The position numbers and the translations under genes are program-made. Shown piece after piece: positions 34,945 to 44,249 of a stretch of DNA of 64,000 bases (within the stretch, counting starts at the first letter, position 1; each line of letters opens with the position of its first letter). The notes beneath the pieces were generated by a model. The model searched no databases, was not told the origin of the DNA, and was given only the letters and a program-made list of their open reading frames with translations. This DNA is from CAWHJB01 sp963698715 (GTDB lineage Bacteria > Chloroflexota > Anaerolineae > Anaerolineales > UBA4823), in contig CAVORW010000004.1 in assembly GCA_963698715.1 (NCBI GenBank), positions 787,385 to 851,384 on the forward strand, given 5' to 3'.

Positions 34945-35382
34945 CTACCCTGAATTCAGGGTTGGGGCAGACTGCAACGAGAGCTGCATGATATCCCAGA
35001 TTTGCTGCTGAACAGGGCGCAATTTGGGATAATGGATTTCTTCAGGACCGTCCGGATGATGAACGATCACCAAGGTATAGCTTCGAAAAGCTCGGAGCAT
35101 CTTTTGGGCAGTTGGGTATGGGTTATCACGGTTTTCGGGTATCAAACCTTTTACCAATTCTCCGGTTTGAGCGATATGACGACGGACTTGATATTCGAGC
35201 AAAGCAGCGACCAGGACCGCGATCATGATCAGCAAGGTCAGACCAGCCAGACGTTTCGGCGAGTGCAGCCACATCGGGCGGATTTGCACTGGGCTTTTGA
35301 TGAAGTCAATGGTTTGCTCTACGTTGATTTGTTCCTTGTACTTGACCATCCCGTCCGCGGCCGACAAGCGTTCAGTGGGGAC
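34945..35382 (-). pseudogene. IS1634-type transposase, C-terminal remnant
   Basis: The frame ...KYKEQINVEQTIDFIKSPVQ, then PMWLHSPKRLAGLTLLIMIAVLVAALLEYQVRRHI, is the C-terminal end of an IS1634/IS4-like DDE transposase (YREQ-type motif with Y, K and E residues). The 5' part is missing: at 35383 the reading runs into the left end of an IS3 element. The rest of the transposase is not on the other side of the IS3 copy. Confidence 0.8.
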
Positions 35383-35437
35383 TGGAGTTGACCCGGTATG
35401 ATGGACAATGGTAAGCTTGGCAGGAAAGGAGCACAAA

Positions 35438-35752
35438 ATGCCAAGAAGTCATCAACCCTATCCGCCGGAATTTCGTCAGCAGATGGTAGAGCTGGTTCGA
35501 GCAGGTCGTACGCCGAATGAATTAGCTCAAGAATTCGAGCCTACTGCCGAAAGCATCCGGAATTGGGTCAAACAAGCGGAGATCGATGAAGGTCAACGCT
35601 CAGATGGCCTGACGACAGATGAGAAGCTGGAACTGGCTCGCTTACGGCGCGAGAATAAGCAGCTGCGCCTGGAGCGGGAGATTCTGGCAAAAGCAACCGC
35701 CTGGTTCGCACGGGAGGCCGGCTCGATACCAGACAGGTCTTCGAGTTCGTGA
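35438..35752 (+). CDS. IS3 transposase OrfA
   Basis: About 104 residues. Helix-turn-helix near the N-terminus (YPPEFRQQMVELVRAGRTPNELAQEF and ESIRNWVKQ), then a leucine-zipper-like coiled coil (LARLRRENKQLRLEREIL). The start at 35438 has an AGGAG box 8 nt upstream. It ends in the -1 frame relative to OrfB with a short overlap (35749-35752), the usual arrangement for programmed -1 frameshifting into the OrfAB transposase. Confidence 0.85.
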   Translation: MPRSHQPYPPEFRQQMVELVRAGRTPNELAQEFEPTAESIRNWVKQAEIDEGQRSDGLTTDEKLELARLRRENKQLRLEREILAKATAWFAREAGSIPDRSSSS

Positions 35753-36633
35753 AAGCGCACCAGGAGCAGTACCCGATCACCACGATGTGCCGTGTGCTGG
35801 AAGTCTCCACCAGTGGCTACTATGCGTGGTTGAAGCGGCCGCAGTCCAGGCGGGCGCAGGAAGACGAAGCCTTGACCCAACAGATCCAACAGATCCACAC
35901 CCGCTCCAAAGGCACCTATGGCGCACCCCGGATCCACGCCGCTCTGGCGAGGGCAGGAACGCATGTGGGCCGCAAACGGGTAGCTCGGCTGATGCGAGCG
36001 GCTGGATTGCAAGGCGTTAGCCGGCGTAAACGATACAACACTACCCAGCGACAGACGAATGCCCGTCCGGCACCCGACCTGGTCGAGCGCAACTTCGTCG
36101 CCAACGGTCCTGATGAACTCTGGGTCGCCGACATAACCTATGTCTCCACCTGGACCGGCTGGCTATATCTGGCGGTGGTGATCGACGCCTGGAGCCGCAG
36201 AGTGGTTGGTTGGGCAATGGCCACCCATCTGCGCACCGAGCTGGTACTGGATGCGCTGGCTATGGCGATCTGGCAACGCCGTCCGCAGGATGTTATTCAC
36301 CACTCCGATCAAGGCAGCCAGTACACCTCGCTGGCTTTTGGGAAGCGCTGCCGAGAAGCTGGCGTCCGCCCATCCATGGGTTCGGTCGGCGACTGTTTCG
36401 ATAACGCTATGTGCGAGAGTTTCTTTGCCACATTGGAGTGTGAACTGCTGGACCGGGAAATCTTCCATTCGCCGGTTGAGGCTCGCCAGGCAGTCTTTGC
36501 CTTTATTGAAGGATGGTACAATCTTCATCGGCTGCACTCAGCCCTTGGCTATACCTCACCCGTCCAGTTCGAAAGGTCCCATACCCATCATGTAGGTTCG
36601 CCAAGTCCTCACCTATCCACTAATGCGGGGTAA
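35749..36633 (+). CDS. IS3 transposase OrfB (DDE catalytic part)
   Basis: 294 residues with the rve-type integrase core: first Asp in ELWVADITYVST, second in HHSDQGSQYTS, Glu in DNAMCESFFATLECE. In frame with upstream FEFVKA codons, so OrfAB would be made by -1 frameshift. The stop TAA lies inside the right inverted repeat. No break is visible, so the copy may be active. Confidence 0.9.
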   Translation: MKAHQEQYPITTMCRVLEVSTSGYYAWLKRPQSRRAQEDEALTQQIQQIHTRSKGTYGAPRIHAALARAGTHVGRKRVARLMRAAGLQGVSRRKRYNTTQRQTNARPAPDLVERNFVANGPDELWVADITYVSTWTGWLYLAVVIDAWSRRVVGWAMATHLRTELVLDALAMAIWQRRPQDVIHHSDQGSQYTSLAFGKRCREAGVRPSMGSVGDCFDNAMCESFFATLECELLDREIFHSPVEARQAVFAFIEGWYNLHRLHSALGYTSPVQFERSHTHHVGSPSPHLSTNAG

Positions 36634-37379
36634 CTCCAAAGTGCTTTAGCGCTCTTGAGAATCTCGCTAGCCTTTACATAGTTATCTTCCGGCTTCCCAT
36701 TCTCGGAATACAGGTCTGCTAACTGTATTTCCAGGTCCGCAAGCCCATCAAAAGATACATCCCGAAAAGAAGTCAAGCCAAGAGCAAGTTTATAAGAGCC
36801 AACTTTATCTATTTCACCAATCGTTATGTTAGTGTTTGCCTCTAATTCAGTAAGGGTCGCCGGCCATTGTACAGTATATCTATTTTTCTCCAAAACGCCT
36901 GGCATAAAAATATTTTCGAGGTCGCGGATAGAAAAGTATTTCGTGAAGTGCTTGTATACCAAGTCAGGATATTCTACGAGCCAATTATAAATATCATCCC
37001 AGAATTTAATGCCAACAGGATAGTCCCCTTGTTTTTCCCTCTCCAGAGAAAGCTTTAACACATGATTATGAGCGGTTGTGTCCCTCTCTGCGCTGGTTGC
37101 TATTATAAATTCACTCAATCTTGGCGAAAAGCCATCAGATAATTTCACTTCCTCGTCAATTTCGGTAGTGGAAATATTTCCATTGGGATGATGTTTACAC
37201 TGAATTCCGATTAAGCCCTTTTCAATTGGTCCGGCGATATCAACTCCAAATTGTCGCTGACCATTTCTACCATATCGTTGAAAATTATAGTTATGGTACT
37301 GTCTGGAAAAAACGTCAGCGACGATATCTTCCAAGGTATTCCAGTCGCGTGGTTTGGGAAAGATAAAATGGGTACTCAT
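36609..37379 (-). CDS. PD-(D/E)XK (Mrr-like) nuclease-like protein, 3' end cut by the IS3 copy
   Basis: The last ten codons lie in IS3 sequence (the IS begins at 36638), so the native C-terminus is gone. N-terminal nuclease signature: LEDIVADVF (E17), QFGVDIAGP (D47), LIGIQCKHH (Q60-C61-K62), the E...D...QxK pattern of Mrr-type restriction endonucleases. The C-terminal part begins an alpha-helical repeat-like region (LADLEIQLADLYSENGKPED) that may have continued into a larger defence protein. First gene of the AT-rich island to the right. Function in defence is inferred from the fold. Confidence 0.65.
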   Translation of the reverse strand: MSTHFIFPKPRDWNTLEDIVADVFSRQYHNYNFQRYGRNGQRQFGVDIAGPIEKGLIGIQCKHHPNGNISTTEIDEEVKLSDGFSPRLSEFIIATSAERDTTAHNHVLKLSLEREKQGDYPVGIKFWDDIYNWLVEYPDLVYKHFTKYFSIRDLENIFMPGVLEKNRYTVQWPATLTELEANTNITIGEIDKVGSYKLALGLTSFRDVSFDGLADLEIQLADLYSENGKPEDNYVKASEILKSAKALWSYPALVDR

Positions 37380-37508
37380 AGAATAGGTGTCCTAAAATCA
37401 TGGATAGTATAACCCGCCCATTTGCTGATGGCGATAGCTAACCTTTAAGGTTTTATTAGTTCGTACGAGTAACTATGTAATTCTGCGACTTTGAAGTCTG
37501 CCTTAGTT

Positions 37509-37969
37509 TTAAGCAGACGGATAGTCTACATGATTAGGGAGTATTGATTTTATAAACTCTCCAGGGGAAAATGCCTGGATACCGAGACAGGCCTTATTCA
37601 CTTCTAAAACGAGACCCTTATCAAGGGTAAGAAGACACGATGCTTGAACTTCTAAAGTTGAGCCAACAACATGCACATCTTTTTTGTTCACCAGCATTTC
37701 TAACCTGGTAAACTCTTCATTGTCTGGTAATGACGCCAGCGAGAAGGGGACAAGGGCAAGTAGGTTGTACAACCTTTTTATTTCCTTGTTCCAAGTTTTG
37801 ACTGGATATTTTTCTGCGCTTCCAAAAGCACAAGTTTGGAAACGACTGCATTTAAATAACCCCTAGCACAAAGCGACAACAAAAAGCCGGAGCCACCTGA
37901 CGGTGATCCGGCTGCGGCTATTAAGCACGACGAATCAAAAAAGAGGAGTGTATTTCGGTCGATTACCAT
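37509..37969 (-). pseudogene. PIN-domain toxin gene, one frameshift
   Basis: N-terminal part (from 37969, GTG/ATG overlap with the antitoxin): TLLFFDSSCLIAAAGSPSGGS, the PIN Asp and following small residues. The C-terminal part is in another frame: DVHVVGSTLEVQASCLLTLDKGLVLEV (second acidic centre; DKGLV). One A missing from the A5 run (37809-37813 as T on + strand) joins them as EAQKKYPVKTWNKEIKRLYN. Might be a sequencing error. Paired with the HTH gene at 37969-38259 it resembles a PIN/excisionase-like HTH toxin-antitoxin module. Confidence 0.7.
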
Positions 37970-38259
37970 TAGCCAGCTGATAAGAAAGGTTTAGCAACCT
38001 CTTGGGCTTCCTCATCAAGTTCGTCTGCTTTTATAAACTCGGCAACCTCTCTGCCGGTATATTCTCTCAGGCTAATATCATCCCTCGTCCTTGTAGCCCA
38101 AAGGAGCAGATCTATACTTCCTCTTGGTATGCGATATGTGCGCCCAAGTTTGGATGCGACCAGTTTTCCCTGCCGAATGTATCTGTAGATGGTCTCCTTG
38201 TCCACTTGGAGGTAGCTTGCCGCTTGCTCGGGTGTAAATATTTCTTGCTTTTGTTCCAT
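37969..38259 (-). CDS. Excisionase/MerR-type HTH DNA-binding protein, probable antitoxin
   Basis: 96 residues. FTPEQAASYLQVDKETIYRYIRQGKLVASKLGRTYRIPRGSIDLLL is the helix-turn-helix of the excisionase family. AGAGGTGATTAG precedes the ATG at 38259. The stop overlaps the start of the PIN-domain gene, the usual antitoxin-then-toxin order. The C-terminal 35 residues are acidic and may bind the toxin. Confidence 0.75.
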   Translation of the reverse strand: MEQKQEIFTPEQAASYLQVDKETIYRYIRQGKLVASKLGRTYRIPRGSIDLLLWATRTRDDISLREYTGREVAEFIKADELDEEAQEVAKPFLSAG

Positions 38260-38403
38260 CTAATCACCTCTAATCAATTCTTTCAAATTTAAGACCACTT
38301 GTCAATACTTGAGACTATTTAAGATCGCATTTCTTGTAATATATTCTCCATGCCATCGATATTAAAACATAGTTCCGTTACAAATGTGTTGTTCTGTAAA
38401 AAT

Positions 38404-39315
38404 TCATCGAACTCTGGAAAGAAAACGACCGTTTATAAGTGAATTATCCTCTTTATATGAAGCTTCGCCTGCGTCAATAGGTATCGGAAAATCTCGATAT
38501 TCCCTCAAATTCACTTCGCCAATTTCGGTAACATATACTCCATTATTATCCCAGATAACTTCCGTACCACCGTCATCGAGACTTAAAAACACTCGCTCTA
38601 TACCTGTAAAAACAAGGTATTCGGAAAATAAAAGCAGTTTGTCTCTGTGTGACTTGATGGGCACATCGTCGTAACTCTTCCGAAGGACACCGTCAAATAG
38701 ATATAACTCAGATAACAAAAATAGCATCTTGATGGGTAGATATATCCAACGATTATCCATCTTGGTTATAAAGTATATTTCCCTAAATTTAGAACCACCG
38801 ATAGTAGTTCTAAAATCCTGAGTGAAGAAATATCTATAGAACTCACTAATGGGGACATCATGAAGTCTATTTTCGGTGTCAAAGATGATAAGGTTTACGT
38901 GGGACAAACCCACTTCGTAATCGGGAAATTTATTGTCCTTAAATTTAATAATCCCACTAACGATGTCAACGTAAGCTGAAACTGGAGGGAGTTCTTGGAA
39001 AATCCCTCTTACTATTTGGTCCGGCTTACCTTCAGATATTATTTTCAGGTCAACAACGTCCAGTTCTTTTTTATCCCTTTTATGTCGGTATTTCCCTTCA
39101 TCTAAAATTTCACCCAAATATCCCGGAATGTTATCAAGGCGGGCGTGCGCCTGTGAATAATAAAACTCAGTGACCTCCACTCCAAAATACCCATCGGTAA
39201 TGTTTTTTCTCACATTAAAGTCAGGGCTTTCAAACTCAACCACTTCAATAAGCTCTGTATCTTTATATACCATCGAAAGAATGGTTCTCTCCCTTTTCTT
39301 TTTACTTTGGTTCAC
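38404..39315 (-). CDS. Hypothetical protein, weak PD-(D/E)XK-like N-terminus
   Basis: 303 residues, GTG start with GAGG just upstream. Residues 27-50 (EFESPDF, then GYFGVEVTEFY) resemble the PD...(D/E)xK core: P31-D32, then E47-V-T, but the Lys is replaced by Thr and the match may be chance. No other family recognised. It lies directly after the 39370-39978 gene on the same strand (54 bp), and that protein has a clear PD...ELK motif, so the two may act together. AT-rich. Confidence 0.5.
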   Translation of the reverse strand: MNQSKKKRERTILSMVYKDTELIEVVEFESPDFNVRKNITDGYFGVEVTEFYYSQAHARLDNIPGYLGEILDEGKYRHKRDKKELDVVDLKIISEGKPDQIVRGIFQELPPVSAYVDIVSGIIKFKDNKFPDYEVGLSHVNLIIFDTENRLHDVPISEFYRYFFTQDFRTTIGGSKFREIYFITKMDNRWIYLPIKMLFLLSELYLFDGVLRKSYDDVPIKSHRDKLLLFSEYLVFTGIERVFLSLDDGGTEVIWDNNGVYVTEIGEVNLREYRDFPIPIDAGEASYKEDNSLINGRFLSRVR

Positions 39316-39369
39316 AATTTCCTCGGTTTCATTCTAATTCTTTTGGTCCTACAAAAAATCCCAGATTAT

Positions 39370-39978
39370 CTATTCTGTACGAATACCAAAGTATTCTTGT
39401 GCAATTCTACGGCCTTCTGGAGTTACACTTCTGAAATAGATTTGATCTTCTTCTACAAAGGCTCGCGTGCTGGCTGCGTCAATCCAAATATACAGATCGA
39501 TCTTGTATTTGATACTCCTGATTTTGCCTTCGCTCACGCGCCTCGGAGATATGTCGATGTAAGTCCTATCTCCATCAGCAAACAAAACAGAATATCCTCT
39601 GATGACGTCTTCCAAGTCACCCACGTCCAAACCACCCTCATAATTTAAAAATAGTAAAATCTTAGGTTCAGAGTATCTTTGGAGCTGCTTATGCGCCTCG
39701 GCGATATTTTTCCCAATACGATTAATTGCATTGCTCTTTCTTGTTGCTTCTATTGAGCCATCTAGATGATGAACTACTTTCCAGCCCCGTTCTTCTGACG
39801 GTAAAAAGATTCTGAATTCCTTTAGTTCGCAGACAAAGACTTTGTTATTATCCCTGATGTACTCAAAATCTGGAGTCTGCCCGCTTTGCCCATGACGTTC
39901 ATCAATCTTGGTCAGCGGAATGCCGTATCTCGACCGAAATAATTGTTGAAGATGTCGCTCAGAAAGTGTTGTTTTCAA
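39370..39978 (-). CDS. PD-(D/E)XK nuclease-like protein of unknown role
   Basis: 202 residues, TTG start likely (no strong RBS seen). HGQSGQTPDFEYI, then KVFVCELKEF, gives P36-D37 and E51-L-K53, a typical restriction-fold core. The rest is basic and contains no recognised domain. Upstream gene of a two-gene unit with 38404-39315. Defence or repair role is inference only. Confidence 0.55.
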   Translation of the reverse strand: MKTTLSERHLQQLFRSRYGIPLTKIDERHGQSGQTPDFEYIRDNNKVFVCELKEFRIFLPSEERGWKVVHHLDGSIEATRKSNAINRIGKNIAEAHKQLQRYSEPKILLFLNYEGGLDVGDLEDVIRGYSVLFADGDRTYIDISPRRVSEGKIRSIKYKIDLYIWIDAASTRAFVEEDQIYFRSVTPEGRRIAQEYFGIRTE

Positions 39979-40236
39979 TCACTGTTTCTCATAAGGATGA
40001 TAGTTGGCAGCCTAATCTAGCTTTTAAAAGGCGCTCTGAACGTTCTTTGCCTGGTTAGACTGTACCAAGGAACACTAACAGGGTGTTTATATCCACAAAT
40101 CTCATGCATAGATCAGGTCACCTTCTACCTCAAGCTGATCCAGAAACGCTGGTTTCTAAACTTGTGAACTTAAAAGGAGAAAGTAGTGAGGCTAATCCCT
40201 GTTGTAAAATTTATACTACTCATTGTTTGGATACTT
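39979..40236. other. Intergenic region, no feature recognised
   Basis: Low-GC spacer between two - strand genes. A short stretch GAGGCTAATC recurs near 43252 in a similar position after another gene; no tRNA, terminator or ORF is convincing here. Confidence 0.3.
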
Positions 40237-40905
40237 TCAGAGTAGGCTTAATTTCCCAAGTGCATCCAGAATTTCTGTCACATCCTCATCTTCTATGTAG
40301 TCAGTTAAGGCATATTTCCTGCCAATACCATTCAGAGAAGTTCCGATAAACATACCCTTCGTCTCATCTACAATCCACATTCGATCGTGGAAATCGTCTG
40401 TGGTCATCACTTTGATAGTAATATCATGGTTTAAATCAAGAATAACTGCCTTTATAGCTTGGAATAACGACTTGTCAAAATTAATTCCCGTGATAAATCT
40501 TATGTCGTCTATCTTAGGGATTATAGGACTAAATATCTCGCTGATTAGTGCCAAATAATAGGCTTTATGAGTCAATCTGGTTGGGAAAAAATAAGGATCT
40601 ACAATTATCAAGTTCTTAGATGGGTTTAGGTTACTGAGTTGACCACTCAAAGTTCTCACTAACAAGTCTCTATCATCGAAAACTTGCATTTTAGGAAGAA
40701 CCGCTTCCCTTAGCATGACAAGAGACAATATATAACTCGACCCTCTCTCCAACAACATCTTCTGACATTGTTCAAGACAATAAAAATCGACATTTAATAA
40801 ACTAGTCTCAATATTTATATTACGAAGACTGTTAGATAAAACTATCAGAAATTCCGGATTTATTGGGACTTCGGATTCTAGGACGAGTGTTTCTTTATAT
40901 TTCAT
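40237..40905 (-). CDS. PLD-like (single HKD-variant) hypothetical protein
   Basis: 222 residues. The C-terminal third has FHDRMWIVDETKGMFIGTSL followed by NGIGRKYALTDY, which resembles the second half of a phospholipase D/nuclease motif (HxR/K, then GT/SxN). Only one such motif is visible, so it would need to dimerise. The N-terminal part has no recognised domain. GGAG before the ATG at 40905. It lies alone in the AT-rich island; an effector or nuclease of a defence system is possible, but the sequence does not prove it. Confidence 0.5.
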   Translation of the reverse strand: MKYKETLVLESEVPINPEFLIVLSNSLRNINIETSLLNVDFYCLEQCQKMLLERGSSYILSLVMLREAVLPKMQVFDDRDLLVRTLSGQLSNLNPSKNLIIVDPYFFPTRLTHKAYYLALISEIFSPIIPKIDDIRFITGINFDKSLFQAIKAVILDLNHDITIKVMTTDDFHDRMWIVDETKGMFIGTSLNGIGRKYALTDYIEDEDVTEILDALGKLSLL

Positions 40906-41103
40906 TTCAGCTCCAATGCCTGAAATACTCCATAGTTCTTAAATAACCCAAGTTGATACCTTGGGTTAATTATAATAAAACACTGATGGCTTTCTTGTTA
41001 GCTGTCAAACCAAATAATTTCTTGGTTGACTCAATTTTCAGCAATCTTAGCTTTCATAATAAGTGAAGCTTCCATAGCTCATTTTAGAGGAGAATGTCCC
41101 ATT

Positions 41104-41502
41104 ATGGATGAAATCAATAAAATTCTATCGTCCCCTGTTTGGTGGTTTTCTGCAATCTTCGTCAGCATCCTAATAAATCTTGTTTCACATTATCTGGCTA
41201 AGGGAATAGACGGATTACTTTCGAAATTATCTTCCCAATGGGCAATGCGTTCCAAACAAAGGTTTTCATCGTGGAATGCTAGAGTACAGGTATTAAAAGG
41301 AAACCGTAATGAACAACTTATTGTTGCTTCAGAAGAGTCTCGTCACCGTTTGACAGCAATTTACTTTTTGGTATTTGCAGCTCTTCTGCAATTGTTAGGG
41401 GTGGGCACCTTAGCTATGTTTGTAATGTGGACGGCGGTTTACGAGCATATAAAGGCATCGGAAATCAAATGGATTCTTCGAGAAGCCAGGAAGAAAAGTT
41501 AA
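41104..41502 (+). CDS. Small two-helix membrane protein, unknown
   Basis: 132 residues from the MDEINK start, 11 nt after GAGGAG; the frame runs 26 codons further upstream (41026) without family support. A first hydrophobic helix (WWFSAIFVSILINLVSHYLA) and a second longer one (IYFLVFAALLQLLGVGTLAMFVMW) flank a basic, Ser/Arg-rich middle. No domain recognised. Could be a membrane effector or sensor beside the HEPN-like gene. Confidence 0.5.
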   Translation: MDEINKILSSPVWWFSAIFVSILINLVSHYLAKGIDGLLSKLSSQWAMRSKQRFSSWNARVQVLKGNRNEQLIVASEESRHRLTAIYFLVFAALLQLLGVGTLAMFVMWTAVYEHIKASEIKWILREARKKS

Positions 41503-41836
41503 TCGCCTAAACAAGAGCCACTCATATTAATGGCGATAAACACTTATGCTTTTAAAAGCTCGACAGCTCTTGAGTAGCTAGTCGAGTTTGAGACGTGCCC
41601 TTTTATAACAAATTCATATCCTTCGTTTCTCACGCCATAACATTTTCCACCGAGGCTTGATCATGTAGAGCCAGCCCAGGCCACAAAATATAAGCAAAAC
41701 TAGGACACTATCTAAATTGGAACATATAGTATTATTGGGCTGCATTACGATCTTGTTTTTATGATTTCAACTGGAGAGATTTGTTTATTATCATCAATTC
41801 CTAATTATTCAAGGTCAAAAGTGAATAGGTGATATA
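41503..41836. other. Intergenic region, no feature recognised
   Basis: 334 bp, AT-rich. AGGTGATATA before the GTG at 41837 is a fair ribosome binding site. No tRNA, CRISPR-like repeat or terminator was convincing. Confidence 0.3.
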
Positions 41837-43120
41837 GTGGATAACTATTTTGATGAACACGAGTATTTTCTAAATAAGATTTGGTTTGATCTTGATGGTT
41901 GTCGCCACAATGGAAGTGGTGTGATGAGTTGGAATCCAAACACTGGATTTCATATTGCTGCCCAGATGGTCCGAAATAAACCATTCTCGGGAATAAAGGT
42001 GTTTAAAACTATTTCAATTGACAAAACAATAATCATACGGATGAAATTAGACGATGGCCGGTTCGCTTTTATTCCGAGAGCATATGTTAATGCTATGGGA
42101 CTGCTTGTAAGCTGGCGTTTTTCCCAGAATGTAAACCGAGTTGTTTTTAAGAACCCTATAAGCAAAGAGCTATCTTCAACAATGTGGTTAGGTTCAGCCC
42201 TGTACCTGACAAATAAAGATCTTTTATTCCCCGATAGTGTTACTCGAGAAACGACTATAGGCGATGGAAGACCTTACGAGCATCTTACTCGTTCCGGGAT
42301 TTGTTATAAGGATTCATTCGGTCAAGAAATAAGAGGTCTAATGGACGATAAAAAGCACCTTAAGTTACATTGGTCTCTTCCAAAATCAGTATGGAAAAAA
42401 GGGCATTCTTGGCGATATTCAAGGGCATTAATGGATGCTATCTCAATTTCAGCAGGTGATTCCTTACAATTACTTCACCAAGAAGTATATCGAGGAAGAT
42501 ATGTGTATGAAGAAATGAGGATGGTGAATAAACCCACTTCACTTGGTGTTGAGCTTAGACCGCTTGACTATAACGTTTTAGACAAAGAGGTTATTGTTCA
42601 CCTAGCGAATTTTTTGGTAAGCAATAGCATAGAGAGCAATATATCCCGAAGAATATTTCAACAGCTCGCCGAGGCAGCCCTGCAAAAATCACATGCAGCA
42701 AAAGAACTCCTCCTAGCAACAATACTTGAGGCTGCTTTAAGACATCTATATAATCAACCATTCGATCCAATCAAAAACAAAAGAACGGATGATTTTAGTA
42801 TAGCTAAATATCTGAAGCAATTTCGCGAAACTTATTTATCAGATGATGTACAAATTGGTAGAAAATGGAAGAAAATTACAAATGATGTAAAAGAGGTACA
42901 TAAACGCCTCCGCGATCGAAATGCTCACCCTGATTGGTTATTCACCGAGAGTGGGGAATATTCAGCCGAAAAACTGGAGGGCGCAATAAACGATATGATT
43001 TTCCTGAGTCGTTTTTATGGATATATGATTTTGGCACTTGCTGGTTATCGAAACCTCCAACCATCTTTTCCAGAACCCATTGACAATTGGTCTCCATTAT
43101 TGTCTATCTCTCGTTTTTAA
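41837..43120 (+). CDS. ApeA-like / HEPN-domain protein, candidate defence RNase
   Basis: 427 residues, GTG start. The N-terminal half (WFDLDGCRHNGSGVMSWNP and GFHIAAQM) looks like the N-terminal domain found in ApeA-type proteins. Residues about 260-415 are helical and hold RLRDRNAHPDW near residue 370, an RxxxxH motif typical of HEPN RNases (with the N inside, as in ApeA-like HEPN). ApeA proteins abort phage infection, probably by cleaving RNA. I infer this role from motif and island context; no partner gene overlaps it. Confidence 0.55.
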   Translation: MDNYFDEHEYFLNKIWFDLDGCRHNGSGVMSWNPNTGFHIAAQMVRNKPFSGIKVFKTISIDKTIIIRMKLDDGRFAFIPRAYVNAMGLLVSWRFSQNVNRVVFKNPISKELSSTMWLGSALYLTNKDLLFPDSVTRETTIGDGRPYEHLTRSGICYKDSFGQEIRGLMDDKKHLKLHWSLPKSVWKKGHSWRYSRALMDAISISAGDSLQLLHQEVYRGRYVYEEMRMVNKPTSLGVELRPLDYNVLDKEVIVHLANFLVSNSIESNISRRIFQQLAEAALQKSHAAKELLLATILEAALRHLYNQPFDPIKNKRTDDFSIAKYLKQFRETYLSDDVQIGRKWKKITNDVKEVHKRLRDRNAHPDWLFTESGEYSAEKLEGAINDMIFLSRFYGYMILALAGYRNLQPSFPEPIDNWSPLLSISRF

Positions 43121-43323
43121 TCCCTTACCCCACATTCTGCACTCATCGTTCAAAAGTCTTAAAACGTTTTATCTGATTTATCAGTACTATAGGCCTTATG
43201 ACACGTTAAGTCAGGTTCAAACCATCTGTTCTAGATGCAGATATGGAAAAGTTGAGGCTAATCATCCGTCGTAAAAGGTGGATTGTGCGAACATATTAAA
43301 TCGTCTTGGAGATCGATCCCCCA

Positions 43324-44181
43324 TCAAACAAAACGACGCATAAAATCACCTTTCGCCCGATCGTAGTTTCTTTTCTCGGGGGGAATCTTGGATAGGTGAT
43401 CCAAAGCCTCGGTAGTTAAATCATTGATAAGCTGCCACTGCTGCTCGTCGTGCTCGAGGATCTTGGTGTATCGGTAGTTCAAATCATCCCCATAAAATGA
43501 AAGATAAAGTCGTCTCTGATTTGCCAGCCGTACGAGGATGTCAAATTGGTCCTTCTCGGCTACGTTCAGGAATGATTCAAACCGATAGGGTTCCTCAGGT
43601 CTATCAAGGATCGTCAACGTCAATCGAACGAGTGGAGCAGACGGCATTTTTATAAGCTGCCACCTACTGATGACGGATTTATCTGCAAAACCTTCGATGT
43701 CGGGGTCGGCTGCATGACAGACGTGAACGACGCCCATATCGGTTTCGAGAGCCAAGCTGCCGTAGCCTGTGTTCTTAAAAACATCGCGAACTCCTTGCGG
43801 AAGCTCGGTCTTCAAGGGAATTTCACTCACCCAGGCTTGTCTATCTTCATTCCATTTAAGGGCAAAATATGGTTTTGGGAGCTCGTCCAATAAAGGACCT
43901 AAAGCTCTAGTAATTGCCGACCCTCTACCAGCTGGCAGTTGCCGAAGGTGCACAAGGTTATCTGGATCGATCCGCATCCGGCAAACAATCCCCTGCTCCC
44001 CCGTCGCGGTCATCGGCACCAATTGATATTCGCCGAAAACATCCTCAACCATGTTAAGCCATTTTGGATCCACCGGATGAGGGCGATCTACCATCAATAG
44101 TCCCGCAAGATAGTCGCTTTTCCCCTCCTCGATTGTCAAGCCATATCCGGAGAAAATCCGATCTCGCCCGGGATGGCTCAA
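43324..44181 (-). CDS. Hypothetical protein, unknown family
   Basis: 285 residues, TTG start likely (the CDS could be shorter). No recognisable domain; soluble, moderately charged, with FGEYQLVPMTATGEQGIVCRM near residue 48 and PYRFESFLNVAEKDQFDILV near 197. GC content is higher than in the genes to its left, closer to the toxin-antitoxin pair downstream. No operon link is evident. Confidence 0.45.
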   Translation of the reverse strand: MSHPGRDRIFSGYGLTIEEGKSDYLAGLLMVDRPHPVDPKWLNMVEDVFGEYQLVPMTATGEQGIVCRMRIDPDNLVHLRQLPAGRGSAITRALGPLLDELPKPYFALKWNEDRQAWVSEIPLKTELPQGVRDVFKNTGYGSLALETDMGVVHVCHAADPDIEGFADKSVISRWQLIKMPSAPLVRLTLTILDRPEEPYRFESFLNVAEKDQFDILVRLANQRRLYLSFYGDDLNYRYTKILEHDEQQWQLINDLTTEALDHLSKIPPEKRNYDRAKGDFMRRFV

Positions 44182-44249
44182 TAAAAGAGTTCCCCCCTAC
44201 CGATCGCTTCTTTTCCTGTCTCCCTCTCCCCCATCGACAATCGAGTATA

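Larger units (their letters stand above)
35383..36638 (+). mobile_element. IS3-family insertion sequence, apparently complete (1256 bp)
   Basis: Terminal inverted repeats start TGGAGTTGACCCGGTATGAT (left, 35383) and TGGAGTTACCCCGCATTAGT (right end read inward from 36638), ending TG...CA as usual for IS3. Two overlapping orfs encode OrfA and OrfB. The flanking 3 bp differ (GAC left, AAG right), so no target duplication is visible. It interrupts an IS1634 remnant on the left and the 3' end of a nuclease-like gene on the right. Confidence 0.88.

Noticed and set aside
43121..43323. tRNA or tRNA remnant (GGTTCAAACC near 43213)
   Set aside because: No acceptor or anticodon stems can be built around it.
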